Source: Candidatus Phytoplasma solani (GTDB lineage: Bacteria; Bacillota_I; Bacilli_A; Acholeplasmatales; Acholeplasmataceae). From it: a stretch of DNA of 64,000 bases. The DNA lies in contig NZ_CP103788.1 of the NCBI RefSeq assembly GCF_041729705.1, forward strand, positions 186,001 through 250,000. The letters run 5' to 3'. Each line of letters starts with the position of its first letter. The stretch's first letter is position 1. Positions 15,939 to 25,723 of the stretch are shown here, in pieces. The position numbers and the translations under genes are program-made. The notes under the pieces were generated by a model. The model was not told where the DNA came from, ran no database searches, and was given only the letters and a program-made list of their open reading frames with translations.

Positions 15939-18809
15939 ATGAATCATAAAACTAATAATCAATTTATCAAAGTGCGTGGGGCGCGCGAAAATAACTTAAA
16001 AAATATCAACATCGATATCCCCAAATATAAATTAGTTGTTATCACTGGTTTGTCTGGTTCTGGGAAATCTTCTTTAGCTTTTGACACCTTATATCAGGAA
16101 GGAAAAAGAAGATATGTTGAATCATTAAGTGCATATGCTAGACAATTTTTAGGCAATTTTGAAAAACCTGATGTTGATAGTATTGAAGGTCTAAGTCCTT
16201 CTATCAGTATTGATCAAAAAACAACTTCCCATAATCCTCGTTCAACTGTTGGCACTATTACAGAAATTTATGATTATTTAAGACTGGTTTATGCAAACGT
16301 CAGCGTCCCTTTTCATCCTACCAAAAATATTGCTTTAGAAAAACAAACCATTGAACAAATGATTCAAATCATTAACCAATCTTTTTTATCTAAGTTGATT
16401 TTAGTTTTAGCTCCTGTGATTGAAAGACAAAAAGGGACTCACCAAAAAACCTTGCAAAAACTTGCCAGTGATGGTTTTGGGCGGGTGATAGTTGATGATA
16501 TGATTTATTTAATCGATGATATTCCTGTTTTAGAACAAAATAAAAATCATAGCATTTATGTCGTCGTTGATCGTTTAGAAGTTAATGAAGTCAACCAAAC
16601 AAGACTTTTTGAAGCTTTAGAACAAGCTTTACAATTAACTCAAAGCAAAGTTTTTATCATGCATTATGATGCCCATTCTACCAACAAAAAACCTCGTTTT
16701 TTGAAATTAAATCGTAATTATCATTTAGAAGGAGCTGATTTTGATGTTCCAGTGCGAGAAAATAGGCTTTTTTCTTTCAACACGCCTGTAGGAGCTTGCC
16801 CTAGTTGCAAAGGGATTGGCATTAAAGCTCAAATCGATGAAAATATGGTAGTCGATTTTGATAAATCTCTTAATGAGGGAGCTATTTTGATTTATAAAAA
16901 TAATGGCGAATATAATAACTTTTCCCAACAGCAACAAGAGTTAAAAAATGTTTGCAGTTATTATCAAATTGATGAAAATACTCCTTTAAAACAACTAGAA
17001 CCACAAAAATTAAAGCTTATACTTTACGGTACATCAGAAAAACCTTCAATAAGTGGTAAGTTGTCCCAAAAAAAACTTTTTTATAAACATCATTTTTTTG
17101 AAGGTATCTTAACTACCCTTAAAAGACGTTATGAAGAGACTAATAGCGAATGGTTCAAAAAATTACTTTTTAATTATATGATCGAACAAACTTGTCATTC
17201 TTGCCAAGGGCAAAGGCTAAATAAAGGAGCTTTACTGTTTAAAATTAATGGCAAAAATATTTATGAATTAACTAGTTTATCTATTGATGAGATGTTGCAA
17301 TTCATTCAAGGATTGACTTTCAAAACAGAAGAACAAAAAATTATTCATCTAGCTTTACAAGAAATTATTTATCGTCTGACTTTTTTACAAGAAATTGGTT
17401 TAGGTTATTTAACTTTAGCTAGAGGAGGTTCGACTTTGTCAGGCGGAGAGGCTCAAAGGATTCGTTTAGCGACCCAAATTGGGTCTAAATTATCAGGGGT
17501 TTTATATGTTTTAGATGAGCCTTCTATTGGTTTGCATCAAAAAGATAATGATTTGTTAATTAATTCTTTGAAAAAAATGCGAGATTTAGGTAATTCTTTA
17601 ATTGTTGTCGAACATGATCATGATACTATGTTAGCGGCTGATTATTTAATCGATATTGGACCAAAAGCAGGACTTTTAGGAGGTAATTTGATAGCAGCAG
17701 GCACTCCACAAGAAGTCATGCAAAACCCGAATAGTTTAACTGGTAAGTATTTATCGAAAGCCATTCAAATTAGTGTTCCTGCCAAAAGAAGAAGTGGTAA
17801 TAAAAAAAGCATTTTAGTTAAAAAGGCTGCAAAAAACAATTTAAAAAACATTAATGTTGTTTTTCCAATGGAAACATTAACTGTAGTAACAGGGGTTTCA
17901 GGATCTGGCAAATCAACTTTAGTCAATGATGTTTTGTTGCGTAGTTTGCAAGATAAATGCAACCTTAAAAACAAAAAAAATAGTCAAAAAGATTGTTGTC
18001 CTTTTGTTTTTGATTTTAATTGTGTGAAAAAAGTAGTAGAAATTTCACAATCATCGATTGGAAAAACTCCTAGAAGCAACCCTTTAACCTATACAGGTAT
18101 TTTTGACCAAATAAGAGATTTATATGCTCAAACTCAAGAAGCTAAAATCAGAGGTTATCAAAAGGGACGCTTTTCTTTCAATGTGAAAGGTGGTCGATGT
18201 GAGGCTTGTACTGGCGATGGAGTTAAAAAAATTTCAATGCATTTTTTGCCAGATGTTTATGTCGTTTGCCAAAGTTGCCAAGGCACAAGGTATCAAAAAG
18301 AAACCTTAAGTATTAAGTACAAAAATAAAAACATTGCCGAAGTGCTTGCTTTAAGTGTCGATGAAGGGGTCATTTTTTTTCAAAATCATCCTAAAATTAA
18401 ATTTCAATTAGAAATCTTGCAAAATGTGGGTTTAGGTTATATTAAATTAGGTCAATCCTCATCCACTTTATCAGGCGGAGAAGCCCAAAGGGTTAAATTA
18501 GCGAGTGAATTGAATAAAAAAGTTATTCCTGGGGCTTTATATGTCTTAGATGAACCAACTACTGGCTTGCATTCAGAAGATGTTAAACAATTAATTGCTG
18601 TTTTGCATCAAATGGTAGATCAAAAAGCTACTATTATTATCATTGAACATAATTTAGATGTGATTAAAAATGCTGATTATATTATTGATTTAGGACCTGA
18701 GGGAGGAGCTAAAGGAGGTTTTATTGTGGCACAAGGAACTCCTGAGGAAGTTAGTAAAAATAAAAATAGTTATACAGGACAATATTTAAAAAAGATCTTG
18801 GCAGAATAA
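15939..18809 (+). CDS. uvrA: Excinuclease ABC subunit A
   Basis: A 956-residue DNA-damage recognition ATPase of nucleotide excision repair, full length. The first ABC module has Walker A GLSGSGKSSL near residue 35 and signature GGSTLSGGEAQR near residue 500; the second has GVSGSGKSTL near residue 650 and SSSTLSGGEAQR near residue 845. Both zinc modules are present: CPSC paired with CHSC, and CEAC paired with CQSC in the second half. The ribosome site (aaagga) precedes the ATG by 9 bp. No uvrB or uvrC lies in this window. Confidence 0.97.
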   Translation: MNHKTNNQFIKVRGARENNLKNINIDIPKYKLVVITGLSGSGKSSLAFDTLYQEGKRRYVESLSAYARQFLGNFEKPDVDSIEGLSPSISIDQKTTSHNPRSTVGTITEIYDYLRLVYANVSVPFHPTKNIALEKQTIEQMIQIINQSFLSKLILVLAPVIERQKGTHQKTLQKLASDGFGRVIVDDMIYLIDDIPVLEQNKNHSIYVVVDRLEVNEVNQTRLFEALEQALQLTQSKVFIMHYDAHSTNKKPRFLKLNRNYHLEGADFDVPVRENRLFSFNTPVGACPSCKGIGIKAQIDENMVVDFDKSLNEGAILIYKNNGEYNNFSQQQQELKNVCSYYQIDENTPLKQLEPQKLKLILYGTSEKPSISGKLSQKKLFYKHHFFEGILTTLKRRYEETNSEWFKKLLFNYMIEQTCHSCQGQRLNKGALLFKINGKNIYELTSLSIDEMLQFIQGLTFKTEEQKIIHLALQEIIYRLTFLQEIGLGYLTLARGGSTLSGGEAQRIRLATQIGSKLSGVLYVLDEPSIGLHQKDNDLLINSLKKMRDLGNSLIVVEHDHDTMLAADYLIDIGPKAGLLGGNLIAAGTPQEVMQNPNSLTGKYLSKAIQISVPAKRRSGNKKSILVKKAAKNNLKNINVVFPMETLTVVTGVSGSGKSTLVNDVLLRSLQDKCNLKNKKNSQKDCCPFVFDFNCVKKVVEISQSSIGKTPRSNPLTYTGIFDQIRDLYAQTQEAKIRGYQKGRFSFNVKGGRCEACTGDGVKKISMHFLPDVYVVCQSCQGTRYQKETLSIKYKNKNIAEVLALSVDEGVIFFQNHPKIKFQLEILQNVGLGYIKLGQSSSTLSGGEAQRVKLASELNKKVIPGALYVLDEPTTGLHSEDVKQLIAVLHQMVDQKATIIIIEHNLDVIKNADYIIDLGPEGGAKGGFIVAQGTPEEVSKNKNSYTGQYLKKILAE

Positions 18810-19092
18810 AACTAGCAGAAGTCATTTTTGTTAGTTTTGTTATGTATTTTGTCAAAAGTCTTGAGGAAAATAATTTTAGTATTTCAATAACTTTTTGTGT
18901 TTTGTAATGTGTTAAAAATCAGATTTTTAATAAAAAAGATGTAGTTTTTAATGTTATAATATTAATTGAAAGAAAGATAATTTAATTTTGATATTTCAAA
19001 GTTTTTACTGCATTTTCTGCCAATTAAAAAGTTTTGGGCACTAAACTAAAAACAAAGAATTACTACAAAAATTTAGAAAAAGGTATTGAAAA

Positions 19093-20382
19093 ATGGAAAT
19101 AAAAAAAGTTAATGAAGATAAGATACAATATTGTTTTGAGGTTTTACCTGTCGAATTAGAAAAAAACCTGACTGTTGCTTATGAAAAACTTCAGCCTAAA
19201 GTTGAGTTGAAAGGTTTTAGAAAAGGACATGTTCCGAGAAAGATTTTTGAAGCTCGTTTTGGTAAAAATGAACTATATGCTAATGCTTTAAAGGCGATCG
19301 TTGAGCAAAAATATGAAGAAACAATAAATAAAAAAGATTTTGAAAGCATCGGTATCCCTCAAGTAGTCAATTTAGAAGAAAAAAAATTCAAAGACAAACA
19401 AGCTTTTACTTTTGCCTTGGAATTTATTGTTAAACCGACTGTAACTTTGGGTTCTTATTTAGGACTTAAAGTTAAAAAAGCAGATTTAGAAATTAAAGAA
19501 GAAGAAATAACGGCTAAAATTGATGCTTTGTTGGATAGCAAAGCTACTTTAGAACCAAAAACAACCGATTTATTAGAACTTGGCGATACTGCTATTTTTG
19601 ATTTTGAAGGAACGATCGATGGAAAACCTTTCGCAGGGGGTAATGCTAAAAATTTTAGTTTAGAAATCGGCTCTGGTCAGTTTATCCCTGGTTTTGAAGA
19701 ACAGATGAAAGGGATGAAAAAAGGAGAAACTAAAGATTTAGAAGTTATTTTTCCAAGCGAATATCATCAAAAAGATTTAGCCAACCAAAAAACTAATTTT
19801 AAAGTAACTCTACATGAAATTAAAAGTAAACAAAAACCTGAGTTAACTCTTGATTTTATTGCTTCTTTGCAAATGAGTGCAGTCCACACTTTACAAGATT
19901 TGCAAAATAAAATCAAAGAAGAGTTATTGGAACAAAAAACTAAAATCCACGATCAAAATGTTTCCAAACAAGTAACCGAACAAATCATTGCAACAACTAA
20001 ACTTCAAATTCCGCAAGACATTATTAATCAAGAAAAAAAACGTCTACAAAATGAGTTCGAATTGCAATTAAAAAACCAAAACTTAACTTTAGAACAATAT
20101 CAACAATATTTAGGTATTACAAAAGAAAAAATGGAAGCCGAGTGGCTAGAACAAGCCAAAAAAGAATTAGAATATCAATTGATCATGGAAAAAATTGCCG
20201 AAGAACAAAAGATTACTATTTCACCAGAACAAATCGAAGAGGCTTACCAAAATTTAAGTCAAATACATAACAGACCTGTTGCACATATCAAACATCATTT
20301 AAATCAACAATCTTTAACAAACTCTTTATTGATGGATGAAGCATTTAAGTTAGTTGTTAAAAGTGTTATTTTTGTTGACTAA
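19093..20382 (+). CDS. tig: Trigger factor (ribosome-associated chaperone)
   Basis: A 429-residue chaperone that binds near the ribosomal exit tunnel. The N-terminal ribosome-binding domain has the signature KGFRKGHVPRKIFEARFG near residue 40. An FKBP-type prolyl isomerase domain follows (GDTAIFDFEGTIDGKPFAGG, then GSGQFIPGFEEQMKGMKKGE, residues ~160-240). The C-terminal chaperone part is helical and Gln/Glu/Lys-rich. It lies 42 bp upstream of lon in the same direction, so a folding factor and a protease are probably co-transcribed. A TATAAT box lies at 18955. Confidence 0.95.
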   Translation: MEIKKVNEDKIQYCFEVLPVELEKNLTVAYEKLQPKVELKGFRKGHVPRKIFEARFGKNELYANALKAIVEQKYEETINKKDFESIGIPQVVNLEEKKFKDKQAFTFALEFIVKPTVTLGSYLGLKVKKADLEIKEEEITAKIDALLDSKATLEPKTTDLLELGDTAIFDFEGTIDGKPFAGGNAKNFSLEIGSGQFIPGFEEQMKGMKKGETKDLEVIFPSEYHQKDLANQKTNFKVTLHEIKSKQKPELTLDFIASLQMSAVHTLQDLQNKIKEELLEQKTKIHDQNVSKQVTEQIIATTKLQIPQDIINQEKKRLQNEFELQLKNQNLTLEQYQQYLGITKEKMEAEWLEQAKKELEYQLIMEKIAEEQKITISPEQIEEAYQNLSQIHNRPVAHIKHHLNQQSLTNSLLMDEAFKLVVKSVIFVD

Positions 20383-20424
20383 TCAAACAAAATAAATATA
20401 AAAATATAGAAAAGGGGAGATAAA

Positions 20425-22803
20425 ATGCAAACTAAAATTAAAAAAGCTAAATTTGATCTTTATTTAGAATCGCAACCAGAAGAACAAAAACTCAATCAAC
20501 TACCAGCTTTAGCGATTAGTGAAATAGTGCCTATGCCTAGTGTTGATTTTCGGATTGAAATCTCAGAAAAACAATACATTCAAGCCTTAAAAGAATCAAC
20601 TGCTCATGCCAAATCTTTTATTGTTGTTTTAATCCATATGCGAAACAAACAAGGAAAAGTAAGAATTACTGATCTTCATCGTTATGGTGTTGTAGCCCAA
20701 ATTATTACTAAGATTAAACTCCCAAATGGCAATTTTAAAGTAAGATTACGAATTTTACAAAGAGTTAAAATTCAAAAATTTTTGCAAAAAGAACCTTTTT
20801 TAAAAGTAATTTGTACCAATATTCCCACTGTGTTAGGTAATGTTGGCGAAGAAAGAGCTTTAATTAAACTTATTATCGACACCATTATGAAAAATCCTTT
20901 TCCGTTGCTCAACCAAAATACTGGCAATTTTTTAGACATGATTCAAACCGAACATGATACTGAAAAAATCACCGATATTATTATTTTTAATTTACGAATC
21001 GATGATTTGGAAAAATATAAATACTTAAAAGAACCTGACTTGAACAAAAGACTTTTTAATATTTTAAGAGATATTGATATTTTGACGATTGGTATTAATC
21101 TAGAACACAAAATTAATGAAAAAGTAAAAAAAAGTATTGATGAAAACCAAAAAGAGTTTTATTTAAGAGAAAAAATGAAAGCTATTCAAAACGAATTGGG
21201 TGATAAAGTTAAAAAGGAAGAAGAAATTGCTGATTTAAGAAAAAAAATCCAAACTATCCCTCTTCCTGCTGATATCAAGACGAAAGCTTTGCAAGAGTTG
21301 TCGCGTTATCAATCCTCTTCATCTTTGATGGCAGAATCTTTTGTGATCAAAAATTATCTTGATTTTTTACTAGAATTACCTTGGGGTAAAACCAGCCCAG
21401 ATATCAATGATTTAAGTAAAATCGAACAATCTCTAAACGAAAACCATTATGGGTTAATTAAAGTTAAAGAGCGTATTTTAGAATATGCAGCAGTTAAGAT
21501 CATGACTAAGAAAAATCCGCAAAATATCTTGTGTTTGGTAGGACCGCCGGGAGTGGGGAAAACCTCTTTAGCTGCTTCGATCGCTAAAGCTTTGGGACGT
21601 AAATTTGTCAGACAGTCTTTGGGTGGGATGAAAGAAGAATCAGAAATTAGAGGACACCGTAAAACTTATATCGGAGCTATGCCAGGTCGTATTTTGGCAG
21701 GCATCAAAGAAGCGCAAACAATAAACCCAGTTTTTTTATTGGATGAAATCGATAAATTGATTGCCAATTATAATTTTGACCCTGCTTCGGCTTTGTTAGA
21801 AGTTTTAGATCCTAATCAAAATAAAACTTTTATGGATCATTTTTTATCAGAACCATTTGATTTATCACAAGTTCTTTTTGTTACTACTGCTAATTATTTA
21901 GACAATGTGCCAGAACCTTTAAGAGACCGAATGGAAATTATCGAAATTAACTCTTATACTGAAAAAGATAAGGTCGAAATTGCTTCGAGATATCTTTTAC
22001 CAAAACAATTAATCAACCACGGCATTACAGCCAAAAACTTAATGATTCAAGAAGAAACCTTTCTTTATTTAATTCGTCATTACACCAAAGAAGCTGGAGT
22101 CAGAGAATTAGATCGTATCTTAGCTGAGTTAGCTCGCAAAACTATCAAAGAAATTTTAATTGATGAAAAAGAGCAAATCACAATCACCCCTCACAATGTA
22201 GCTCATTATCTTGGCAAAGAAAAATTTTTACATCTTTTAGCAGATGAAAAAGAACAAATCGGTACAACTAATGGGTTAGCTTACACTTATTTTGGTGGCG
22301 ATTTGCTTAAAGTTGAAGTGACTTATTATAAAGGCAAAGGACAATTATTTTTAACCGGAAAATTAGGCGATGTCTTGAAGGAAAGCGCTTATACGGCTTT
22401 AAGTTTCATCAAAGCTAATGCTCAAAAGTTAGGTATTGATTCTAATATTTTTGCCGAAAATGATTTTCACATTCACCTTCCAGAAGGCGGAGTTCCAAAA
22501 GATGGCCCCTCTGCTGGCATTACTATTGCAACTTCCCTTTTTTCTGCCATTACTCAAAAATACATCAAAAAAGGTTTAGGTATGACCGGCGAAATCTCTT
22601 TAAGAGGTGATGTTTTGCCGATTGGTGGCTTAAAAGAAAAAGCGATTGCAGCTAATCGTAGTGGACTTGATACTATCTTCATTCCGCAACAAAACTTAAG
22701 AGACGTTGATGATATTCCTGAAGAAGTAAGAACTCAATTAAAGATTATCCCTGTTTCAGATATTTGTGAAATTTTTTCACAAGTATTTTCTACCACCTTT
22801 TAA
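20425..22803 (+). CDS. lon: ATP-dependent protease Lon
   Basis: A 792-residue Lon of the usual bacterial length. The N-terminal substrate-binding domain begins with LPALAISEIVPMPSVDF. A coiled region follows, then the AAA+ module with Walker A GPPGVGKTSLA near residue 373, the GGMKEESEIRGHRKTYIGAM block and Walker B LLDEIDK. The protease domain holds the catalytic serine in PKDGPSAGITIAT and the lysine in GGLKEKAIAA. The ribosome site is aaagggga. It degrades misfolded and regulatory proteins in the cytoplasm. A strong terminator overlaps its last codons. Confidence 0.97.
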   Translation: MQTKIKKAKFDLYLESQPEEQKLNQLPALAISEIVPMPSVDFRIEISEKQYIQALKESTAHAKSFIVVLIHMRNKQGKVRITDLHRYGVVAQIITKIKLPNGNFKVRLRILQRVKIQKFLQKEPFLKVICTNIPTVLGNVGEERALIKLIIDTIMKNPFPLLNQNTGNFLDMIQTEHDTEKITDIIIFNLRIDDLEKYKYLKEPDLNKRLFNILRDIDILTIGINLEHKINEKVKKSIDENQKEFYLREKMKAIQNELGDKVKKEEEIADLRKKIQTIPLPADIKTKALQELSRYQSSSSLMAESFVIKNYLDFLLELPWGKTSPDINDLSKIEQSLNENHYGLIKVKERILEYAAVKIMTKKNPQNILCLVGPPGVGKTSLAASIAKALGRKFVRQSLGGMKEESEIRGHRKTYIGAMPGRILAGIKEAQTINPVFLLDEIDKLIANYNFDPASALLEVLDPNQNKTFMDHFLSEPFDLSQVLFVTTANYLDNVPEPLRDRMEIIEINSYTEKDKVEIASRYLLPKQLINHGITAKNLMIQEETFLYLIRHYTKEAGVRELDRILAELARKTIKEILIDEKEQITITPHNVAHYLGKEKFLHLLADEKEQIGTTNGLAYTYFGGDLLKVEVTYYKGKGQLFLTGKLGDVLKESAYTALSFIKANAQKLGIDSNIFAENDFHIHLPEGGVPKDGPSAGITIATSLFSAITQKYIKKGLGMTGEISLRGDVLPIGGLKEKAIAANRSGLDTIFIPQQNLRDVDDIPEEVRTQLKIIPVSDICEIFSQVFSTTF

Positions 22804-22816
22804 GGTGGTTTTTTTG
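22792..22816 (+). terminator. Rho-independent terminator of tig-lon
   Basis: A perfect accacctt/aaggtggt stem with almost no loop and seven T after it. It includes the lon stop codon. Confidence 0.9.
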
Positions 22817-22998
22817 TTACCATTTTGTATTTACCATTAAACCTTTTATTGTTTAGATAAAGAAAAGAATCAAATCTTTAATTAAAGTTTTTGATCCATC
22901 TGTTTTATTTCTTAGATATTTCCCAGTAGCAAGTAAAAATACTTATGATAAAATATTAGTGATTATTTTTATTAACCGTCAACAACAAAGGAACTATC

Positions 22999-23676
22999 AT
23001 GTATTTTGATTCTGATGCTTTATTTTTTATCGCTTTATTTTTTTTATTTTATCTTATAGGTTCTATTCCGGTTGGTTTAATAATTGGTAAATGGGTGCAA
23101 AAAAAAGACTTACGTATTGTTGGATCTGGGAATATTGGAGCTACCAATGCTTCTAGGATTTTAGGCAAAAAATGGGGTCTTTTAGTTTTTTTATGCGATT
23201 TTTTAAAAGGTTTTATTCCCGCCGTTGTTTGCTTAAAAAATGAAAAAATTAAAAATATTTGTAGTCTACTTATTAATAAAGATATTTTTATATCGCTTTT
23301 ATGTATCGCAGCTATTTTAGGGCATATGTTTTCCGTTTTCAACGGCTTTAAAGGCGGGAAAGCCATTGCCTCTTCGGTTGGAGTTATTACTGCTATTAAT
23401 CCTTACATCGGTCTTTTGGGGATTGTCTTTTTTCTGATTATTTTAAGGTTATCTGGTTATGCTTCTTTAGCTTCGATTATTGCTACTTTATTAGTTAACC
23501 TATTGCTTTGGTTGTTGTTGTTAAAGGGCAACAAAGACGATAACATTTCCATTCTTCCCCTTTATCTTTGTATCGGATTAATCACTTTTTTAGTCATCGC
23601 TAAACACTATCCAAACATTATTCGCCTTTGGCAAGGTACGGAAAATAAATTTCATTTTCAAAATAAAAAGAAGTAA
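22999..23676 (+). CDS. plsY: Glycerol-3-phosphate acyltransferase PlsY
   Basis: A 225-residue integral membrane enzyme that transfers the acyl group of acyl-phosphate to glycerol-3-phosphate, the first step of phospholipid synthesis. The three family motifs are intact: [15 protein letters not shown] near residue 42, [19 protein letters not shown] near residue 110 and SGYASLASI near residue 150. Five hydrophobic segments are predicted. It may start a lipid-gene group, because a possible broken gpsA start follows directly. Confidence 0.93.
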   Translation: MYFDSDALFFIALFFLFYLIGSIPVGLIIGKWVQKKDLRIVGSGNIGATNASRILGKKWGLLVFLCDFLKGFIPAVVCLKNEKIKNICSLLINKDIFISLLCIAAILGHMFSVFNGFKGGKAIASSVGVITAINPYIGLLGIVFFLIILRLSGYASLASIIATLLVNLLLWLLLLKGNKDDNISILPLYLCIGLITFLVIAKHYPNIIRLWQGTENKFHFQNKKK

Positions 23677-23701
23677 TAAATAAAGCTAAAAGGACGACGA
23701 A

Positions 23702-23776
23702 ATGCAAGACCTACAAACAAAAGTGTGGTGCTGGTGTGTCAAAACATTACTACATGAAAACAAATTTGTGATCTAG
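23702..23776 (+). pseudogene. Possible 5' remnant of gpsA
   Basis: An ATG with an aagga-type site 8 bp upstream opens a 24-codon frame, MQDLQTKVWC then LLHENKFVI. Shifting frame in the middle gives K-V followed by GAGVSK and TLLHENKFVI, which resembles the start of glycerol-3-phosphate dehydrogenase (VxGAGxxGTALAxxLxENxHxV). gpsA would make sense after plsY. The rest of the gene is absent; 23777-24000 is A+T-rich sequence in which I see nothing. Confidence 0.3.
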
Positions 23777-24039
23777 ATATGTGTTTATTAAATTATTTAC
23801 ATTTGAACACGAAAAAAATTAATTACAACAAAAAAAGTTTTTTTAAAAAAGAAAAGCAAAATAAAAGAAAAAAACAAATATAAGAATTAGATATTTTATA
23901 ATAATTTAATTTATTTTTAGTATCTATTATATATATTAATAATAAAATCAAAAATTCATTTTTATTTCTATGATAAAAACTAATTTTTTTATTTATTTAA
24001 GATATTGATAAAGAAATTAAATCAACTAATTACTGATCT

Positions 24040-24133
24040 GATAAAAAAAATTCAATTTATAAATGGATTTGATAAAGATAACCATTACAACCCCGATAGA
24101 ACTATTAAAGAAATATTAATATTGCAACCATAA
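24040..24133 (+). pseudogene. 3' remnant of a DUF2963 gene
   Basis: The stretch encodes, with shifts, QFINGFDKDN then YNPDRTIKE, matching the ends of DUF2963 repeats. Close relatives lie at 25300-25433 and 28440-28600. It is followed by a terminator like those of the intact unit. Confidence 0.5.
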
Positions 24134-24135
24134 TG

Positions 24136-24170
24136 AAAAAAAAGACTATCCTAAAAGATAGTCTTTTTTT
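24136..24170 (+). terminator. Terminator of DUF2963-type unit 0
   Basis: The stem agactatc/gatagtct has a short loop and flanking A8/T7 runs. Confidence 0.85.
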
Positions 24171-24275
24171 GTTTTGATAAGATATTTCAAAGACCTAAAA
24201 ACTAATAATTTTAAAAAATAAAAAATATCATAAAAAAACAAGTAAAAACCTCATTAAATGGAATTTTTCCAAGCG

Positions 24276-24308
24276 TTAAACTTGTTTTTTTTTTTTTTGA
24301 GGTATAAT
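24276..24308 (+). promoter_or_regulatory. Variable-locus promoter copy 1 (T14)
   Basis: The conserved block aagcgttaaacttg, a run of 14 T, gagg and TATAATTATAATTAATGG form this promoter, with the start-proximal part conserved in four copies. The T run lies directly before the -10 box. Confidence 0.6.
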
Positions 24309-24400
24309 TATAATTAATGGTAGTTTTATTTTTATTAATTGCTATCACTAGAATATAGGAAATGGGGTTTTATTTATTGATTACTAAAGTATTATAAAAA

Positions 24401-24517
24401 ATGATAAATGATAAAAAACGCAAAAATATTATTAGTTTCACGTTGAGATTAATTTGTAGTGAAAATCAAGATGAAATAACAACTATGATTAAAAGTGATA
24501 TAAAAATTAAAATATAA
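24401..24517 (+). pseudogene. 5' remnant of a DUF2963 gene (MINDKKRKN leader)
   Basis: A 38-codon frame starting MINDKKRKNIIS, the same start as the DUF2963 gene at 25727 (MNDKKRKNIIIG), then diverging and ending early. A near-identical remnant is at 27254. It may still be translated as a short peptide. Confidence 0.5.
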
Positions 24518-24563
24518 TTTGGTATCAAAAAAAACAAAATTATTATGAAAGAAGGTCTTTATT

Positions 24564-25238
24564 ATGTCTTTTTTATCTACAGAATACGAAAAAATTTTTT
24601 TCCAAATTAAAAAAAAAGAAGATGATGACAACAAACTAAGATTATTAAATAATTTAATTACTAAAATCAAGGTAATTGACAAAAATATATTGTCTGCAGA
24701 AGAAAAAGTTAAAATGGAAGTTTTACTTAATAATATAGAAATAGAAATAAAGAATGTAGAACATATTATAAAAGAATTTTTTGAAATTTCTGCAATAAAT
24801 CAAAACAAAGGAAATCTTTATAGTAATAACAATCCTGTAAATCAACCATATAACAATCAACAATATCCAAATAACAATCCTATAAATCCACCACAAAATC
24901 CATATCCACCACAATATCCAAACAACAATCCTGTAAATCCACCATATAACAATCAACAATATCCAAATAATAATCATATTTATCATCATAATTTTTATCA
25001 CCAGCAACGAAATGAAAAAATATTAAGTACATTAGGCCAAGTAGGTTGTATATTAGCTATTATATCTTATGTTTTGCTTTCAATTCTTATTATTCCTTTA
25101 GTATTTACTATTCCAGGTATTATAATGTGTAATAATATTCGGAATGGAAAAGCAGAATCTAAAACATTAGCAGGAATTTGGGCACTAATCTTTGCTGGCA
25201 TAATTCCGGGGGTTTTGATTTTATGCTCGGAATATTAA
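24564..25238 (+). CDS. Modular membrane protein: coiled N-terminus, Pro/Asn repeats, C-terminal domain A
   Basis: A 224-residue protein with ribosome site gaaagaagg. Residues 1-85 are charged and helical (MSFLSTEYEKIFFQIKKKED to EHIIKEFFEIS). Residues 90-140 are built of PYNNQQYPNNNP-type repeats. The C-terminal part has one or two membrane segments (GCILAIISYVLLSILIIPLV, then a region resembling small DUF4190-like tails: GKAESKTLAGIWALIFAGII). The first half is the same as in the 27448 gene, while the C-terminus differs completely. It lies between the 5' and 3' remnants of a DUF2963 gene. No signal peptide; function unknown. Confidence 0.65.
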   Translation: MSFLSTEYEKIFFQIKKKEDDDNKLRLLNNLITKIKVIDKNILSAEEKVKMEVLLNNIEIEIKNVEHIIKEFFEISAINQNKGNLYSNNNPVNQPYNNQQYPNNNPINPPQNPYPPQYPNNNPVNPPYNNQQYPNNNHIYHHNFYHQQRNEKILSTLGQVGCILAIISYVLLSILIIPLVFTIPGIIMCNNIRNGKAESKTLAGIWALIFAGIIPGVLILCSEY

Positions 25239-25299
25239 TAATAAAATCAAAAATTAATTTTTATTTCTATTATAAAAACTAGTTTTTTTATTTATTCAA

Positions 25300-25433
25300 G
25301 TACCGATAAAGAAATTAAATCAACTAATTACTGATCTAACAAAACAAAAATTCAATTTATAAATGGATTTGATCAAGTCACTGGCAAACTAAGCATCAAA
25401 ACGACGGAACTATTAAAGAAACATTAACATATT
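25300..25433 (+). pseudogene. 3' remnant of a DUF2963 gene
   Basis: It encodes TDKEIKSTNY and then QFINGFDQVTGKL in shifted frames, recognisable as DUF2963 repeat ends. It directly follows the 24564 gene and belongs with the 5' remnant at 24401. Confidence 0.55.
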
Positions 25434-25442
25434 AATCATAAT

Positions 25443-25477
25443 AAAAAAAAGATTATCTTTTGGGATAGTCTTTTTTT
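25443..25477 (+). terminator. Terminator of variable-locus unit 1
   Basis: The stem agattatc/gatagtct (with a G-T pair) is flanked by A8 and T7. Confidence 0.8.
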
Positions 25478-25583
25478 ATTTTTATAAGATATTTCAAAGA
25501 CCTAAAAACTAATAATTTCAAAAAATAAAAAAATATCATAAAAAACAAGCAAAAACATTATTAAATGGAGTTTTTCCAAGCGT

Positions 25584-25615
25584 TAAACTTGTTTTTTTTT
25601 TTTTTGATGTATAAT
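25584..25615 (+). promoter_or_regulatory. Variable-locus promoter copy 2 (T14)
   Basis: The block gcgttaaacttg, 14 T, gatg and TATAATTATAATTAATGG. It precedes the DUF2963 gene. Confidence 0.6.
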
Positions 25616-25723
25616 TATAATTAATGGTAGTTTTATAGTTTTATTTTATTCATTCTACCACTGGAATATTAAAAAGGGGGGATTTTATTGATTATGATGA
25701 TCGATAAAAAAATGTTATAAAAA

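Noticed and set aside
24723-25007. Leftward Ile/Trp-rich frames opposite the modular genes (also 27607-27843)
   Set aside because: They are antisense shadows of the Pro/Asn repeat coding sequence with no start signals.
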